NCBI RefSeq assembly: GCF_004217495.1
Contig: NZ_SHLC01000001.1
Coordinates: 1,674,001-1,738,000, forward strand
Source: Microterricola gilva
Lineage (GTDB): Bacteria; Actinomycetota; Actinomycetes; Actinomycetales; Microbacteriaceae
Reading direction: 5' to 3'
DNA: 64,000 bases
Part shown: positions 17,950 to 26,440 of the stretch, piece after piece
Layout of the letters: each line of letters starts with the position of its first letter
Position numbering within the stretch: position 1 is the stretch's first letter
The notes under the pieces: generated by a model
Database searches by the model: none
What the model saw: the letters and a program-made list of their open reading frames with translations, nothing else
Told to the model about the DNA's origin: nothing
Position numbers and translations under genes: made by a program

Positions 17950-20034
17950 CTAGACGTCGATGCGGTCACGCGAGAGCGTGTCGGAGCTCTCGACGATGAA
18001 CTCCTTGCGCGGGGCGACCTCGTTGCCCATGAGGAGCTCGAAGACGCGACCGGCGTTCTCGGCATCGCTGAGGTTCATGCGGCGGAGCGTGCGGTGGCGA
18101 CGGTCCATCGTCGTGGTCGCGAGCTGGTCGGCATCCATCTCGCCGAGGCCCTTGTAGCGCTGGATCGGGTCCTGGTAGCGCTTGTTCTGCTTCTTCAGCC
18201 CGGCGAGCACGCCCTGCAGCTCCGCCTCGGAGTACGTGTAGATCGTCTCGTTCGGCTTGGAGCCCGGGTTCATCACGATGACCCGGTGCAGCGGCGGCAC
18301 GGCGGCGAAGACGCGCCCTTCCTCGATCATGGGACGCATGTAGCGGAAGAACAACGTCAGCAGCAGCGTGCGGATGTGTGCGCCGTCGACATCGGCGTCG
18401 CTCATGATGATGACCTTGCCGTAGCGGGCGGTGGAGATGTCGAAGCTGCGGCCGGAGCCTGCGCCGATCACCTGGATGATCGATGCGCACTCCGCGTTGC
18501 CCAGCATGTCGGAGACGCTGGCCTTCTGCACGTTGAGGATCTTGCCGCGGATCGGCAGCAGCGCCTGGTGCTCGCTGTCGCGGGCGACCTTGGCGGTGCC
18601 GAGGGCGGAGTCACCCTCGACGATGAACAGCTCGCTGTTGGCGACGTCATTGGAACGGCAGTCGGCGAGCTTGGCCGGAAGCGATGAGCTCTCGAGCGCG
18701 TTCTTACGGCGCTGCGTCTCCTTGTGGGCCCGCGCGGAGATCCTCGACTTCATCTCGGCGACGACCTTGTCGAGCAGGAGGGCCGACTGCGCCTTGTCGT
18801 CCCGCTTGGTCGACGAGAAGCGTGCGGCCATGCTCTTGGCGACGACGTTGGCGACGATGCTGCGGACGGCGGGCGTTCCGAGCACCTCCTTGGTCTGGCC
18901 CTCGAACTGCGGTTCAGGCAGGCGCACCGTGATGACGGCGGTGAGGCCGGCCATCACGTCGTCCTTCTCGAGCTTGTCGCTGCCCGCCTTGAGCCGGCGC
19001 GCGTTCAACTCCACCTGCTGCCGCAGGAACTTGAGCAGGCCCTGGTCGAAGCCGAGCTGGTGCGAACCGCCCTTCGGCGTCGCGATGATGTTGACGAAAC
19101 TCTTGACGACCGTGTCGTAGCCGGTCCCCCAGCGCAGGGCGATGTCGACGACGCAGTCGCGCTGGAGCTCGGTCGGCAGCATGGCCCCGTGCTCGTTCAG
19201 CACGGGGACGGTCTCCGTGAAGTGGCCAGTGCCGCTCAGGCGCCAGGTCTCGGTGAGCGCGGCATCCGTCGCGAGGTGCTCGACGAACTCGGAGATGCCG
19301 CCCTCGAACTGGAAGGAGGTCGTGTGGGTCTCGGGCCCGGTCTCGTCGATGATGTCCAGCGCCAGGCCGGGAACCAGGAACGCGGTCTGGCGGGCACGGC
19401 CGATCAGATCGTCGACCTGGAAGCCGGCGCCCTTGGTGAAGATCTGGCGGTCGGCCCAGTAGCGCACTCGCGTGCCGGTGACGGCCTTCGCCGTCTTGCC
19501 GACCACGCGGAGTTCGCTCTGCTTATCGAACGGCGTGAACGGGGCATCCGGGCTGGGGTTCTTCGGGTCGGCATCAGCGAAGACGCCCGGCTCACCGCGG
19601 TGAAACGACATCGCCCAGGTCTTGCCGCCGCGGTCGACCTCGACGTCGAGGCGTTCCGAGAGTGCGTTCACGACCGAGGCACCGACACCGTGCAGGCCAC
19701 CGGATGCCGCATAGGAGCCGCCGCCGAACTTGCCACCGGCGTGCAGCTTGGTGAAGACGACCTCGACGCCGCTCAGGCCGGTCTTGGGCTCGATGTCGAC
19801 GGGGATGCCGCGGGCCTTGTCGCGCACCTCGACGCTGCCGTCGGCGTGCAGCACGATGGCGATCTCCGTGCCGTGCCCGGCGAGGGCCTCATCGACGGAG
19901 TTGTCGATAACCTCCCAGAGGCAGTGCATGAGACCGCGCGAGTCTGTGGAGCCGATGTACATACCCGGGCGCTTGCGTACGGCCTCGAGGCCCTCGAGGA
20001 CGGAGAGATGGCGGGCGGAATAGTCAGAACTCAC
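17950..20034 (-). CDS. parE: DNA topoisomerase IV subunit B
   Basis: ATPase subunit partnering ParC. The 694-residue protein has an N-terminal GHKL ATPase domain (VLEGLEAVRKRPGMYIG, then DNSVDEALAGHG and GLHGVGASVVNALS), a transducer domain, and the TOPRIM domain with EGDSALG and DADVDGAHI, ending in the short RMNLSDAE... tail of this family. The start is GTG at 20034 (VSSDYSARHLSVLEG). An open frame continues upstream to 20082, but its residues are not conserved. TAGGAT lies 8 nt upstream of the GTG. Confidence 0.9.
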   Translation of the reverse strand: MSSDYSARHLSVLEGLEAVRKRPGMYIGSTDSRGLMHCLWEVIDNSVDEALAGHGTEIAIVLHADGSVEVRDKARGIPVDIEPKTGLSGVEVVFTKLHAGGKFGGGSYAASGGLHGVGASVVNALSERLDVEVDRGGKTWAMSFHRGEPGVFADADPKNPSPDAPFTPFDKQSELRVVGKTAKAVTGTRVRYWADRQIFTKGAGFQVDDLIGRARQTAFLVPGLALDIIDETGPETHTTSFQFEGGISEFVEHLATDAALTETWRLSGTGHFTETVPVLNEHGAMLPTELQRDCVVDIALRWGTGYDTVVKSFVNIIATPKGGSHQLGFDQGLLKFLRQQVELNARRLKAGSDKLEKDDVMAGLTAVITVRLPEPQFEGQTKEVLGTPAVRSIVANVVAKSMAARFSSTKRDDKAQSALLLDKVVAEMKSRISARAHKETQRRKNALESSSLPAKLADCRSNDVANSELFIVEGDSALGTAKVARDSEHQALLPIRGKILNVQKASVSDMLGNAECASIIQVIGAGSGRSFDISTARYGKVIIMSDADVDGAHIRTLLLTLFFRYMRPMIEEGRVFAAVPPLHRVIVMNPGSKPNETIYTYSEAELQGVLAGLKKQNKRYQDPIQRYKGLGEMDADQLATTTMDRRHRTLRRMNLSDAENAGRVFELLMGNEVAPRKEFIVESSDTLSRDRIDV

Positions 20035-20208
20035 GAGGTCCAATCCTAGTAATCGCGGGGCGTTCCCCCGTGATCGAAACACTGCGCAACGCCGTTAGGT
20101 CACGACTTGGGCGTCAAAGCCTACGCGGTGAGCGAAATAGCACGAGAAAGGGGCATAGTTCAAGGCCTCTCGTGTTTACATTGGATATCAGCAATGGAGG
20201 AGGAGCCC

Positions 20209-20445
20209 ATGTCACAGATCACCAGCCCGAACAGTGCGGTCGACGAGCTCGAAACCCCACACCAGCTCACGGCGCTCGACCGATGCGATGCATGTGGCGC
20301 CCAGGCGTACATCCGCGTGGTCGTCAGCAGCGGTGAGCTGTTGTTCTGCGCTCACCACGGTCGCAAGCACCAGGAGAAGCTCTCGGCGCTTGCACACAGC
20401 TGGCACGACGAGTCGAGCCGCCTGCTTGACGACAACAAGAGCTGA
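20209..20445 (+). CDS. DUF7455-type small zinc-ribbon protein
   Basis: A 78-residue actinobacterial protein with a probable zinc site formed by CDACGA (about 26-30) and CAHHGRKH (about 46-53). Its role is unknown. The ATG at 20209 has a strong GGAGGAGG ribosome site at 20196-20203; an upstream in-frame ATG at 20107 would add 34 unconserved residues. It diverges from parE across about 170 bp that otherwise hold only promoter sequence. Confidence 0.8.
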   Translation: MSQITSPNSAVDELETPHQLTALDRCDACGAQAYIRVVVSSGELLFCAHHGRKHQEKLSALAHSWHDESSRLLDDNKS

Positions 20446-20472
20446 ACCGACAAGAGCTAGGCAGAGCCAGCC

Positions 20473-21222
20473 CTACTCGCTCTCGAGCCCGAGCCGCACC
20501 GCAATCTGATTGCGTGCGGCTCGTGCTATTTCATCGACGGATTCCGCGCGCTCCCCGCGGCTGTACTCCGCCCCGGCGCGACGGAACATGCGCATCAGCA
20601 GCTCGTCGGCGAACGACGGGTTCTTCGCGAGCACCGGGCCGTGCAGGTGCGTGCCGAAGACGTCGCCCATGACGACGCCCTCCTGGCTGGAGTCGCGGCC
20701 GTTGCCGCTGCCGGAGAGCACCCGACCGAGCGGCGACGCCTCGGCGTGGTTGTAGTCACGGGCGTGGTTCTCGAAGCCGACCAGGCGACCGAACTTCGTC
20801 TTCACGACGAGATCATCGGTGACGCGCACGTCGCGGGGAACGGCGCGCCCAGGCAGGATGCCGATGCCCTCGATGGACTGCACCGGCGCTCCGGCCACAC
20901 CGGCGAGCTCGACTCCGTGGCTGAGCAGTTCCCAGCCGGTGCCGATCGCGAGGATCGGCACACCCTCCGTGCCCCAGCGCCGGAGCTCATCGATCAGTGT
21001 GCGCAGCTTGTCGCGCGCCGCAACGAGATCCGTGTCGGAGCCGGAGCCGATGACGACGGCGTCGACATGGTCAGGCAGCTCTGCGGCATCCTCGACGGCG
21101 ACAACGCGGGCGCTGGCGCCGGCCCATTCGGCACGGCGCGCCAGGACGCGGGCGTTCTCGGCGTCGCCGTTGCTGTTCAGCAGGCTGGGGAAGAGCGTGA
21201 CAATGGTGAGCTCGGTGCTCAT
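20473..21222 (-). CDS. gatD: GatD-like class I glutamine amidotransferase homologue lacking the catalytic Cys
   Basis: Homologue of GatD, the glutaminase subunit of the MurT-GatD enzyme that amidates the alpha-carboxyl of D-Glu in lipid II. The 249-residue protein keeps the fold, including VVIGSGSD near 57-63 and the catalytic-His region GTHLHGPVLAKNPSFAD (His194 in THLHGP). At the nucleophile elbow, where family members read about ICGGxQ, this protein reads IGTGWELL (93-100). The DNA (GCG ATC GGC ACC GGC TGG) leaves no doubt that no cysteine is encoded. It overlaps murT (ATGA-type) in the sigA-murT-gatD operon. It may be a structural or regulatory partner rather than a glutaminase. Confidence 0.85.
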   Translation of the reverse strand: MSTELTIVTLFPSLLNSNGDAENARVLARRAEWAGASARVVAVEDAAELPDHVDAVVIGSGSDTDLVAARDKLRTLIDELRRWGTEGVPILAIGTGWELLSHGVELAGVAGAPVQSIEGIGILPGRAVPRDVRVTDDLVVKTKFGRLVGFENHARDYNHAEASPLGRVLSGSGNGRDSSQEGVVMGDVFGTHLHGPVLAKNPSFADELLMRMFRRAGAEYSRGERAESVDEIARAARNQIAVRLGLESE

Positions 21223-22493
21223 TCGGGTGCCTCCACGGCGCTCAGCCCGAGGTGCGCACGGGTGCGACGCATCGAGTCGGCGGAAAAGATGACCGTCTTG
21301 ACGCCCCGCGCCGGGTCCGGCAGTGCCAGGAACTCGTCGACGGCGGCGCCGAGATCGTGCACGATGCGACCGATCTGCACATTGTCGTAGCTGAGCTGCA
21401 GCGCGAGCTCGTCCGCCTTGGACCCGGAGACGATGTCGACGTGCCCGAGACCGGAGGTGTCGACCGGCCAGAAGTAGCTGGGGTCGCGCACGTCGGAGCC
21501 GAGCGCGAACAGGATCTGCTCGGTGGCCGGGTCGAGGTGGTCGATGTTCAGCTGGAAGCTGGCCGGGTTCTGCACGAGAACGAACTCGACGGTCTTCCCC
21601 CGCACCTGCAGCGTCTCACCGCGGCCGAAGACCGGTGGGATCGAGCCGATGGTCGAGACGGCGATGGCCGGGTCGAAGCGGCTGCCGAGCACGGCGCGGG
21701 CGCCGGCCAGTGCCGCTGCGGCGTCGACCGCGTAGTGCGTTCCGCGGGCGGGCAGACGCACGGTCGTGACCGGTCCGCCGTCGATGGTGACCTCGCTGGA
21801 GCGGCCGGAGACGTCGCGCACGAGCACGCCGGCCTCAGACGGCATCCGTCGCTCGGTCATGGACGCCAGGCCGAGGCCGCGCGGGTTCTGATCGAGAACG
21901 TCGGCGCTCACGCCGAAACGCGGGGTGTCGACGGTGCCGTGCAGCCGCGAGACGAGCTGTTCGAGGAACGCGTCGTCCGCGTTGACCACGACGGCCTGGC
22001 TGGCGCGCAGCGCGATCTTCTCGAGCATCGCGGCGACCATCTCGGAGTCGTGGAAGCGGTCGATCTGGTCGACCATCACGTTCGTGAGCACGACGACGCG
22101 GGGCTTCAGGTCATCGGCGATGAGCGCGCCGTGGCCCTCATCCATCTCGAGCACGGCGATGTCGCCCGCGATGCGGCCGCCGAGGCTGGCCTCCTCGAGG
22201 AGCGCGGACGTCAGGCCCTGGGTGATGTTCGCCGTCGACGGGTTGGTGAAGACTTTCTTGCCGTGGCCACGGAGGGCCGCGACGAGCATCTTCGTCGTGG
22301 TCGACTTGCCGCTGGACCCGGAGACGATGACGAGCCCCTCCGGGAAGGAGTTGAGCGTCGTGGTCAGAAACCCGGGCGCGATCTTGTTGACGACGAGCCC
22401 GGGGATGGCCGAACCTCCGCCCGGCTTGCGCAGGCGCGCAAGCAGGCGGACACCGCGACCAATGAGGATCGCGGGGGCGTAGCGGATTCCCAC
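21219..22493 (-). CDS. murT: MurT-like Mur-ligase family protein without zinc ribbon
   Basis: ATP-dependent ligase of the Mur family, homologous to MurT, which activates the D-Glu alpha-carboxyl of the stem peptide for amidation. The 424-residue protein has the P-loop as GSSGKST (59-65), the central Mur-ligase segment VLTNVMVDQIDRF, and the C-terminal MurT domain (VFGRGE..., FVLVQNPASFQ). Typical MurT carries a four-cysteine zinc ribbon near residues 200-230; here that region (TPRFGVSADVLDQNPRG...) has no cysteine and the entire protein contains none. The usual DVDF-like site appears as PVDTSG. The start is GTG at 22493, four bases after the sigA stop. Confidence 0.85.
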   Translation of the reverse strand: MGIRYAPAILIGRGVRLLARLRKPGGGSAIPGLVVNKIAPGFLTTTLNSFPEGLVIVSGSSGKSTTTKMLVAALRGHGKKVFTNPSTANITQGLTSALLEEASLGGRIAGDIAVLEMDEGHGALIADDLKPRVVVLTNVMVDQIDRFHDSEMVAAMLEKIALRASQAVVVNADDAFLEQLVSRLHGTVDTPRFGVSADVLDQNPRGLGLASMTERRMPSEAGVLVRDVSGRSSEVTIDGGPVTTVRLPARGTHYAVDAAAALAGARAVLGSRFDPAIAVSTIGSIPPVFGRGETLQVRGKTVEFVLVQNPASFQLNIDHLDPATEQILFALGSDVRDPSYFWPVDTSGLGHVDIVSGSKADELALQLSYDNVQIGRIVHDLGAAVDEFLALPDPARGVKTVIFSADSMRRTRAHLGLSAVEAPE

Positions 22494-22497
22494 CGGC

Positions 22498-23823
22498 CTA
22501 CTCGAGGTAGTCGCGCAGCGACTGCGAGCGGCTCGGGTGACGGAGCTTGGCCATCGTCTTCGACTCGATCTGGCGGATGCGCTCGCGGGTGACCCCGAAG
22601 GTGTCGCCGATCTGGTCGAGGGTCTTCGGCATGCCGTCGCCCAGGCCGAAGCGCATGCGGATCACGCCGGCCTCGCGCTCGGAGAGGGAGTCCAGAAGCG
22701 ACTCGAGCTGCTTCTGCAGCATCGTGAAGCCGACGGCGTCAGCGGGAACGACGGCCTCGGTGTCCTCGATGAGGTCACCGAACTCGCTGTCGCCGTCTTC
22801 ACCGAGTGGCGTGTGCAACGAGATCGGCTCGCGGCCGTACTTCTGCACCTCGACGACCTTCTCCGGCGTCATGTCGAGCTCGCGGCTGAGCTCCTCAGGC
22901 GTTGGTTCGCGGCCGAGGTCCTGCAGCATCTGGCGCTGGACGCGGGCGAGCTTGTTGATGACCTCGACCATGTGCACTGGAATACGGATCGTGCGGGCCT
23001 GGTCGGCCATGGCGCGGGTGATCGCCTGACGGATCCACCAGGTGGCGTAGGTGGAGAACTTGAAGCCCTTGGTGTAGTCGAACTTCTCGACGGCACGGAT
23101 GAGGCCCAGGTTTCCCTCCTGGATCAGGTCGAGGAACTGCATGCCGCGGCCGGTGTAGCGCTTGGCCAGCGAGACGACGAGGCGGAGGTTCGCCCCGAGC
23201 AGGTGGCTCTTGGCGCGGGCGCCGTCCTTGGCGACCCACTGCAGCTCGCGGCCGAGCTGCGACTTCTTCTCGGCGTCGCTCATGTGCGAGAGCTTGTCCT
23301 CGGCGAAGAGGCCGGCCTCGATGCGCATGGCCAGCTCGACTTCTTCGGCCGCGTTCAGAAGCGCGACCTTGCCGATCTGCTTCAGGTAGTCCTTGACCGG
23401 GTCGGCCGTCGCGCCGGTGATGGCGCTGGAGTAGACGGGAACCTCGTCCTCGTCGTCGACCATCGAGAGCACGAGTGCGCCGGTCGGCAGCGGCTCGGTG
23501 ACGACGGCACGCTTGGGCTTGCCGTCCTCGTCCTCCTCATCCGCGTCGTCGGCTGCGGCGTCCGGGGCGTCGACGACGGCCTCGTCGACCACGACGACCT
23601 CATCGTGCTCGTCGTCCTCGTCGCCCTCTCCGCCTGCCGCGGTGGTCTTCTTGGTTGCTGCGCGCTTGCGCGGTGCGGCCTTCTCGGTTGCCGGCTTGGC
23701 AGCTGCGGCACCGGCGGCCTTGCGCACTGGAGCCTTCTTGGCCGCAGGCGCCTTGGCGGCGGGGGCAACAGCCTCGGCGGCGGTGTCTTCGCTCGCGTCG
23801 GGCTTCGTGGATCGGGTTGCCAT
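22498..23823 (-). CDS. sigA: Primary RNA polymerase sigma factor
   Basis: Housekeeping sigma-70 factor. The 441-residue protein has a Lys/Ala-rich N-terminal extension (about 1-65) with an acidic stretch, then the conserved regions: [11 protein letters not shown] (1.2), RFLDL-type [19 protein letters not shown] and [13 protein letters not shown] (2.1-2.4), the region 3 string [16 protein letters not shown], and the 4.2 helix-turn-helix [20 protein letters not shown]. The ATG at 23823 is preceded by GAGGTGC. It is first in an apparent operon with murT and gatD. The 228 bp upstream hold its promoter; a TTGACA (minus strand, 23933-23938) is present but no matching -10 is convincing. Confidence 0.95.
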   Translation of the reverse strand: MATRSTKPDASEDTAAEAVAPAAKAPAAKKAPVRKAAGAAAAKPATEKAAPRKRAATKKTTAAGGEGDEDDEHDEVVVVDEAVVDAPDAAADDADEEDEDGKPKRAVVTEPLPTGALVLSMVDDEDEVPVYSSAITGATADPVKDYLKQIGKVALLNAAEEVELAMRIEAGLFAEDKLSHMSDAEKKSQLGRELQWVAKDGARAKSHLLGANLRLVVSLAKRYTGRGMQFLDLIQEGNLGLIRAVEKFDYTKGFKFSTYATWWIRQAITRAMADQARTIRIPVHMVEVINKLARVQRQMLQDLGREPTPEELSRELDMTPEKVVEVQKYGREPISLHTPLGEDGDSEFGDLIEDTEAVVPADAVGFTMLQKQLESLLDSLSEREAGVIRMRFGLGDGMPKTLDQIGDTFGVTRERIRQIESKTMAKLRHPSRSQSLRDYLE

Positions 23824-24051
23824 TCGAGCACCTCTCAGACGGGCGAGCAGCGGGCCTTCCCATCGCAGGAAGTGAGCCGCTCGTCGACGTTCCACTCGCG
23901 ACGAAGCCGCAAATGGACATTACGAGGACCCATGTCAAGTCTCGGTCCGTTTCCCACGCGCGAGCACAGGAAACCCAAGTCAAGAATGGGTCCGCTTTTG
24001 ATTATTGCACGAAATCCGAGGGCCGGATGCCGCATGGGCTCCGGCGCGACG

Positions 24052-25383
24052 TCATTCGCCTCGGTGGCGGCGCAATCGCCTGGAGAGTGCAACCCAGATG
24101 GGTGCCACCTCTATTCCCTCTTCGTGCTTCATCTGGCGCCTGGTGCGGTGCCTGGCGTGCAACAACATCGCCACGCCGAAGCCGATCACGATGTACTGCA
24201 CGAGGAACGCCAGGCGGAACGAGTCGTAGGAGTAGAGGTCACTCGGCTCCCCCGCTGCGACCCGCGCGTGGTCGAGCAGGTCGAGGATCGCGCCGACGAG
24301 GAAGATCATCACGAAGCTGGCGATGAATCCACCCATGTTCACGATGCCGTTCGCCGAACCGAGGCTGCGCATCGGGTTGAAGGTGCGGGCGAAGTCGAGC
24401 CCGATGAGCGAGCCTGGCCCGCCGACGCCCATCACGACGACGAGCAGCACGATGAGCCAGAGTGGCGGCTCTTCCGGCCAGAGCAGCACGACGGTCCAGA
24501 CGAGGCCGATCACGTAGACGATGCCGAGCACCAGGCTGCTGCGGCGCAAGGGGAACCGTGCGGTGAGCAGACCGAGGATCGGCCCGGCCACCATGCCGGA
24601 TCCGACGAGCACGAGGAGCATCAGCGCCGCGGTCTCCGGGCTCAGCCCGACACCGAACACGAGGAACGGGATTCCCCAGAACATCGTGAAGACGGTGCCG
24701 GAGGACTGCGAGACGAAGTGCGACCAGAATCCGAGCTGGGTGCCTGGCCGCTTCATAGCGGCCCGCAGATGGTGCATGGCGGTGCGCAACGAGCCGGTGT
24801 GCCGCCCATCCGGGGCGCCGCGCGGGCGATCGCGCAGGCACAGGATGCCGAGGAACAGCGCGAGCGCCGACGCGGATGCCGCCGCGACGAACGCGGGGGT
24901 CCAGCCGAAGTACAGCAGGGCCCAGGCGAACGGCACGGCGGAGAGCACCTGCCCGAGCTGGCCGATGTTGCCGAGCCACTGCGAGAGCTGGGGAACGAGC
25001 GACCCGCTGAACCACGAGCTGAGCAGCCGGATCAACGAGATGAAGATCGCCGCGTCACCGGCGCCGACGAGCACACGGCCGATCACGGCCACCGTGATGC
25101 TCGGAGAGAATGCGACGACGATCTGGCCGATGCACATGAGCGACGTGCCGACGAGCATGAGCGCACGCGGGCCGAAGCGGTCGATGAGCACTCCGACGGG
25201 AATCTGCAGGCTCGCGTAGACGACGAGCTGGAGCACGGCCAGCATCGAGAGCGCGGCAGCGGAGCTGTCGAAGCGCTCAGACGCGGCAACTCCGGCGACA
25301 CCGAGGGAGGTTCGCTGCAGCACAGCGACGAGGTAGAGGAAGGCGCCGATCCCGAATATCAGCCAGGCACGACGAGAATTCAC
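24052..25383 (-). CDS. Major facilitator superfamily transporter
   Basis: A 443-residue membrane protein with about twelve transmembrane helices. The A-type MFS motif between helices 2 and 3 is seen as GVLIDRFGPRALM, and GRVLVGAGDAAIFI matches helix 4. There is no clue to the substrate. The start is GTG at 25383, with TAAGCT six bases upstream, consistent with a leaderless transcript. It stands between sigA and the PAC2 gene, all on the minus strand. Confidence 0.85.
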   Translation of the reverse strand: MNSRRAWLIFGIGAFLYLVAVLQRTSLGVAGVAASERFDSSAAALSMLAVLQLVVYASLQIPVGVLIDRFGPRALMLVGTSLMCIGQIVVAFSPSITVAVIGRVLVGAGDAAIFISLIRLLSSWFSGSLVPQLSQWLGNIGQLGQVLSAVPFAWALLYFGWTPAFVAAASASALALFLGILCLRDRPRGAPDGRHTGSLRTAMHHLRAAMKRPGTQLGFWSHFVSQSSGTVFTMFWGIPFLVFGVGLSPETAALMLLVLVGSGMVAGPILGLLTARFPLRRSSLVLGIVYVIGLVWTVVLLWPEEPPLWLIVLLVVVMGVGGPGSLIGLDFARTFNPMRSLGSANGIVNMGGFIASFVMIFLVGAILDLLDHARVAAGEPSDLYSYDSFRLAFLVQYIVIGFGVAMLLHARHRTRRQMKHEEGIEVAPIWVALSRRLRRHRGE

Positions 25384-25405
25384 TCACCGAGCTTAGCCGC
25401 CGCGG

Positions 25406-26335
25406 TCACGGAGTCAGCGGCGGCTCACCGTCATTGCGACGCTTGAACGCCAAGAACTTCTCCAGCTCCGCGGCAATCTCGTCGGCCGTGGGCAGCTCGC
25501 CGTCCTCGTCCGTGAGGGGCGAGCGCAGGGTCGTTCCTGCCATGTAGCTGTCGTGGCGCTCCTCGAGGGTGCCGACCAGCTTGGCCAGCTCGCCGTTCTC
25601 GGCCACCTGCGCATCGATCTTCGACACGAACTCGCGGTTCGCCTCGCGCAGTCGGTCGGTCGGGAAGATGAGCCCCGTCGCCGCGCTGACGCTCTCCAGC
25701 GCCGAGATCGCCGCGGCCGGGTACTCGGTGTCGGCGAGGTAGTGCGGGATGAGCAGGATGAAGCCGACGGTCGGGCTCCCCTGCTCGGTGAGGCGGTACT
25801 CGACCAGGTGCAGCGCGTTGGCCGGAACCTGGGTGTGCGGACGCCACACCGACATGGCCGAGGTGAGGTCTTCCCGATTGCCACTGACGGTCACGCCGAT
25901 GGCGCGGGTGTGCGGGACCGGCATCGGGATGGAGTGGACCCAGGTGGTCCCGGCGACCCCGAACCGTTCGACGAGGTCGAGCAGCGCGCGGCTGAACTGC
26001 TCCCACCGGAAGTCGGGTTCGAAGCCGGCGAGCATGAGGAACGGCTGGCCCAGCTCGTCGCGTGCGAGGTGCACCCGCAGCGCAGGCGGCTGGTAGTCGG
26101 TGAGGTGGTCCTCGTCGAAGTAGATGATGGGGCGCCTGGAGCGGTAGTCGAGCAGCAGATCCGCATCGAACTCGGCGACGACGACGTGATTCATGGTTCC
26201 GAGCAGGTACTCGGTGAACTGGCCGACGGCCCCGCCGGCATCGGCGAAGCCCGTGAGCCCGGCGACGAGGTGCAGCCCTTCCGGCACACTCGCGGCATCC
26301 GGGGTCAATCGATACAGTTCACTCGCGTCGCGCAT
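25406..26335 (-). CDS. PAC2-family protein
   Basis: A 309-residue cytosolic protein of the PAC2 (proteasome assembly chaperone 2-like) family, widespread in actinobacteria and of uncertain function. Recognisable parts are VAGLTGFADAGGAVGQF at the N-terminus, VEFD-like AEFDADLLLDYRSRRP, and MPVPHTRAIGVTVSGN in the middle; the C-terminal tail is charged and helical. The ATG at 26335 has TAGCAT six bases upstream (leaderless). It diverges from pepA. Confidence 0.88.
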   Translation of the reverse strand: MRDASELYRLTPDAASVPEGLHLVAGLTGFADAGGAVGQFTEYLLGTMNHVVVAEFDADLLLDYRSRRPIIYFDEDHLTDYQPPALRVHLARDELGQPFLMLAGFEPDFRWEQFSRALLDLVERFGVAGTTWVHSIPMPVPHTRAIGVTVSGNREDLTSAMSVWRPHTQVPANALHLVEYRLTEQGSPTVGFILLIPHYLADTEYPAAAISALESVSAATGLIFPTDRLREANREFVSKIDAQVAENGELAKLVGTLEERHDSYMAGTTLRSPLTDEDGELPTADEIAAELEKFLAFKRRNDGEPPLTP

Positions 26336-26428
26336 ACCCTCATGCTATTCGCGTCGGGTGGCGCGGGCGCGGCGAGGCGGCCATGCCGTGAGCGAACACG
26401 GTATTCCCGGCAGTGCGCGGCTCGCAAC

Positions 26429-26434
26429 TAACAT
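26429..26434 (+). promoter_or_regulatory. Minus-10 box of pepA
   Basis: TAACAT ends exactly 6 nt before the pepA ATG, with no Shine-Dalgarno between, so the mRNA probably starts at the initiation codon. Confidence 0.5.
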
Positions 26435-26440
26435 CGAGAC

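Noticed and set aside
20473-21222. Annotating GatD as an active glutaminase
   Set aside because: The codons at the nucleophile position encode Gly-Thr, not Cys, so the standard reaction is not supported despite clear homology.
22537-25446. A 969-codon open frame on the plus strand opposite sigA and the MFS gene
   Set aside because: It crosses two genes and an intergenic region, has Glu/Asp/His/Arg-biased composition and no recognisable start signal or family.
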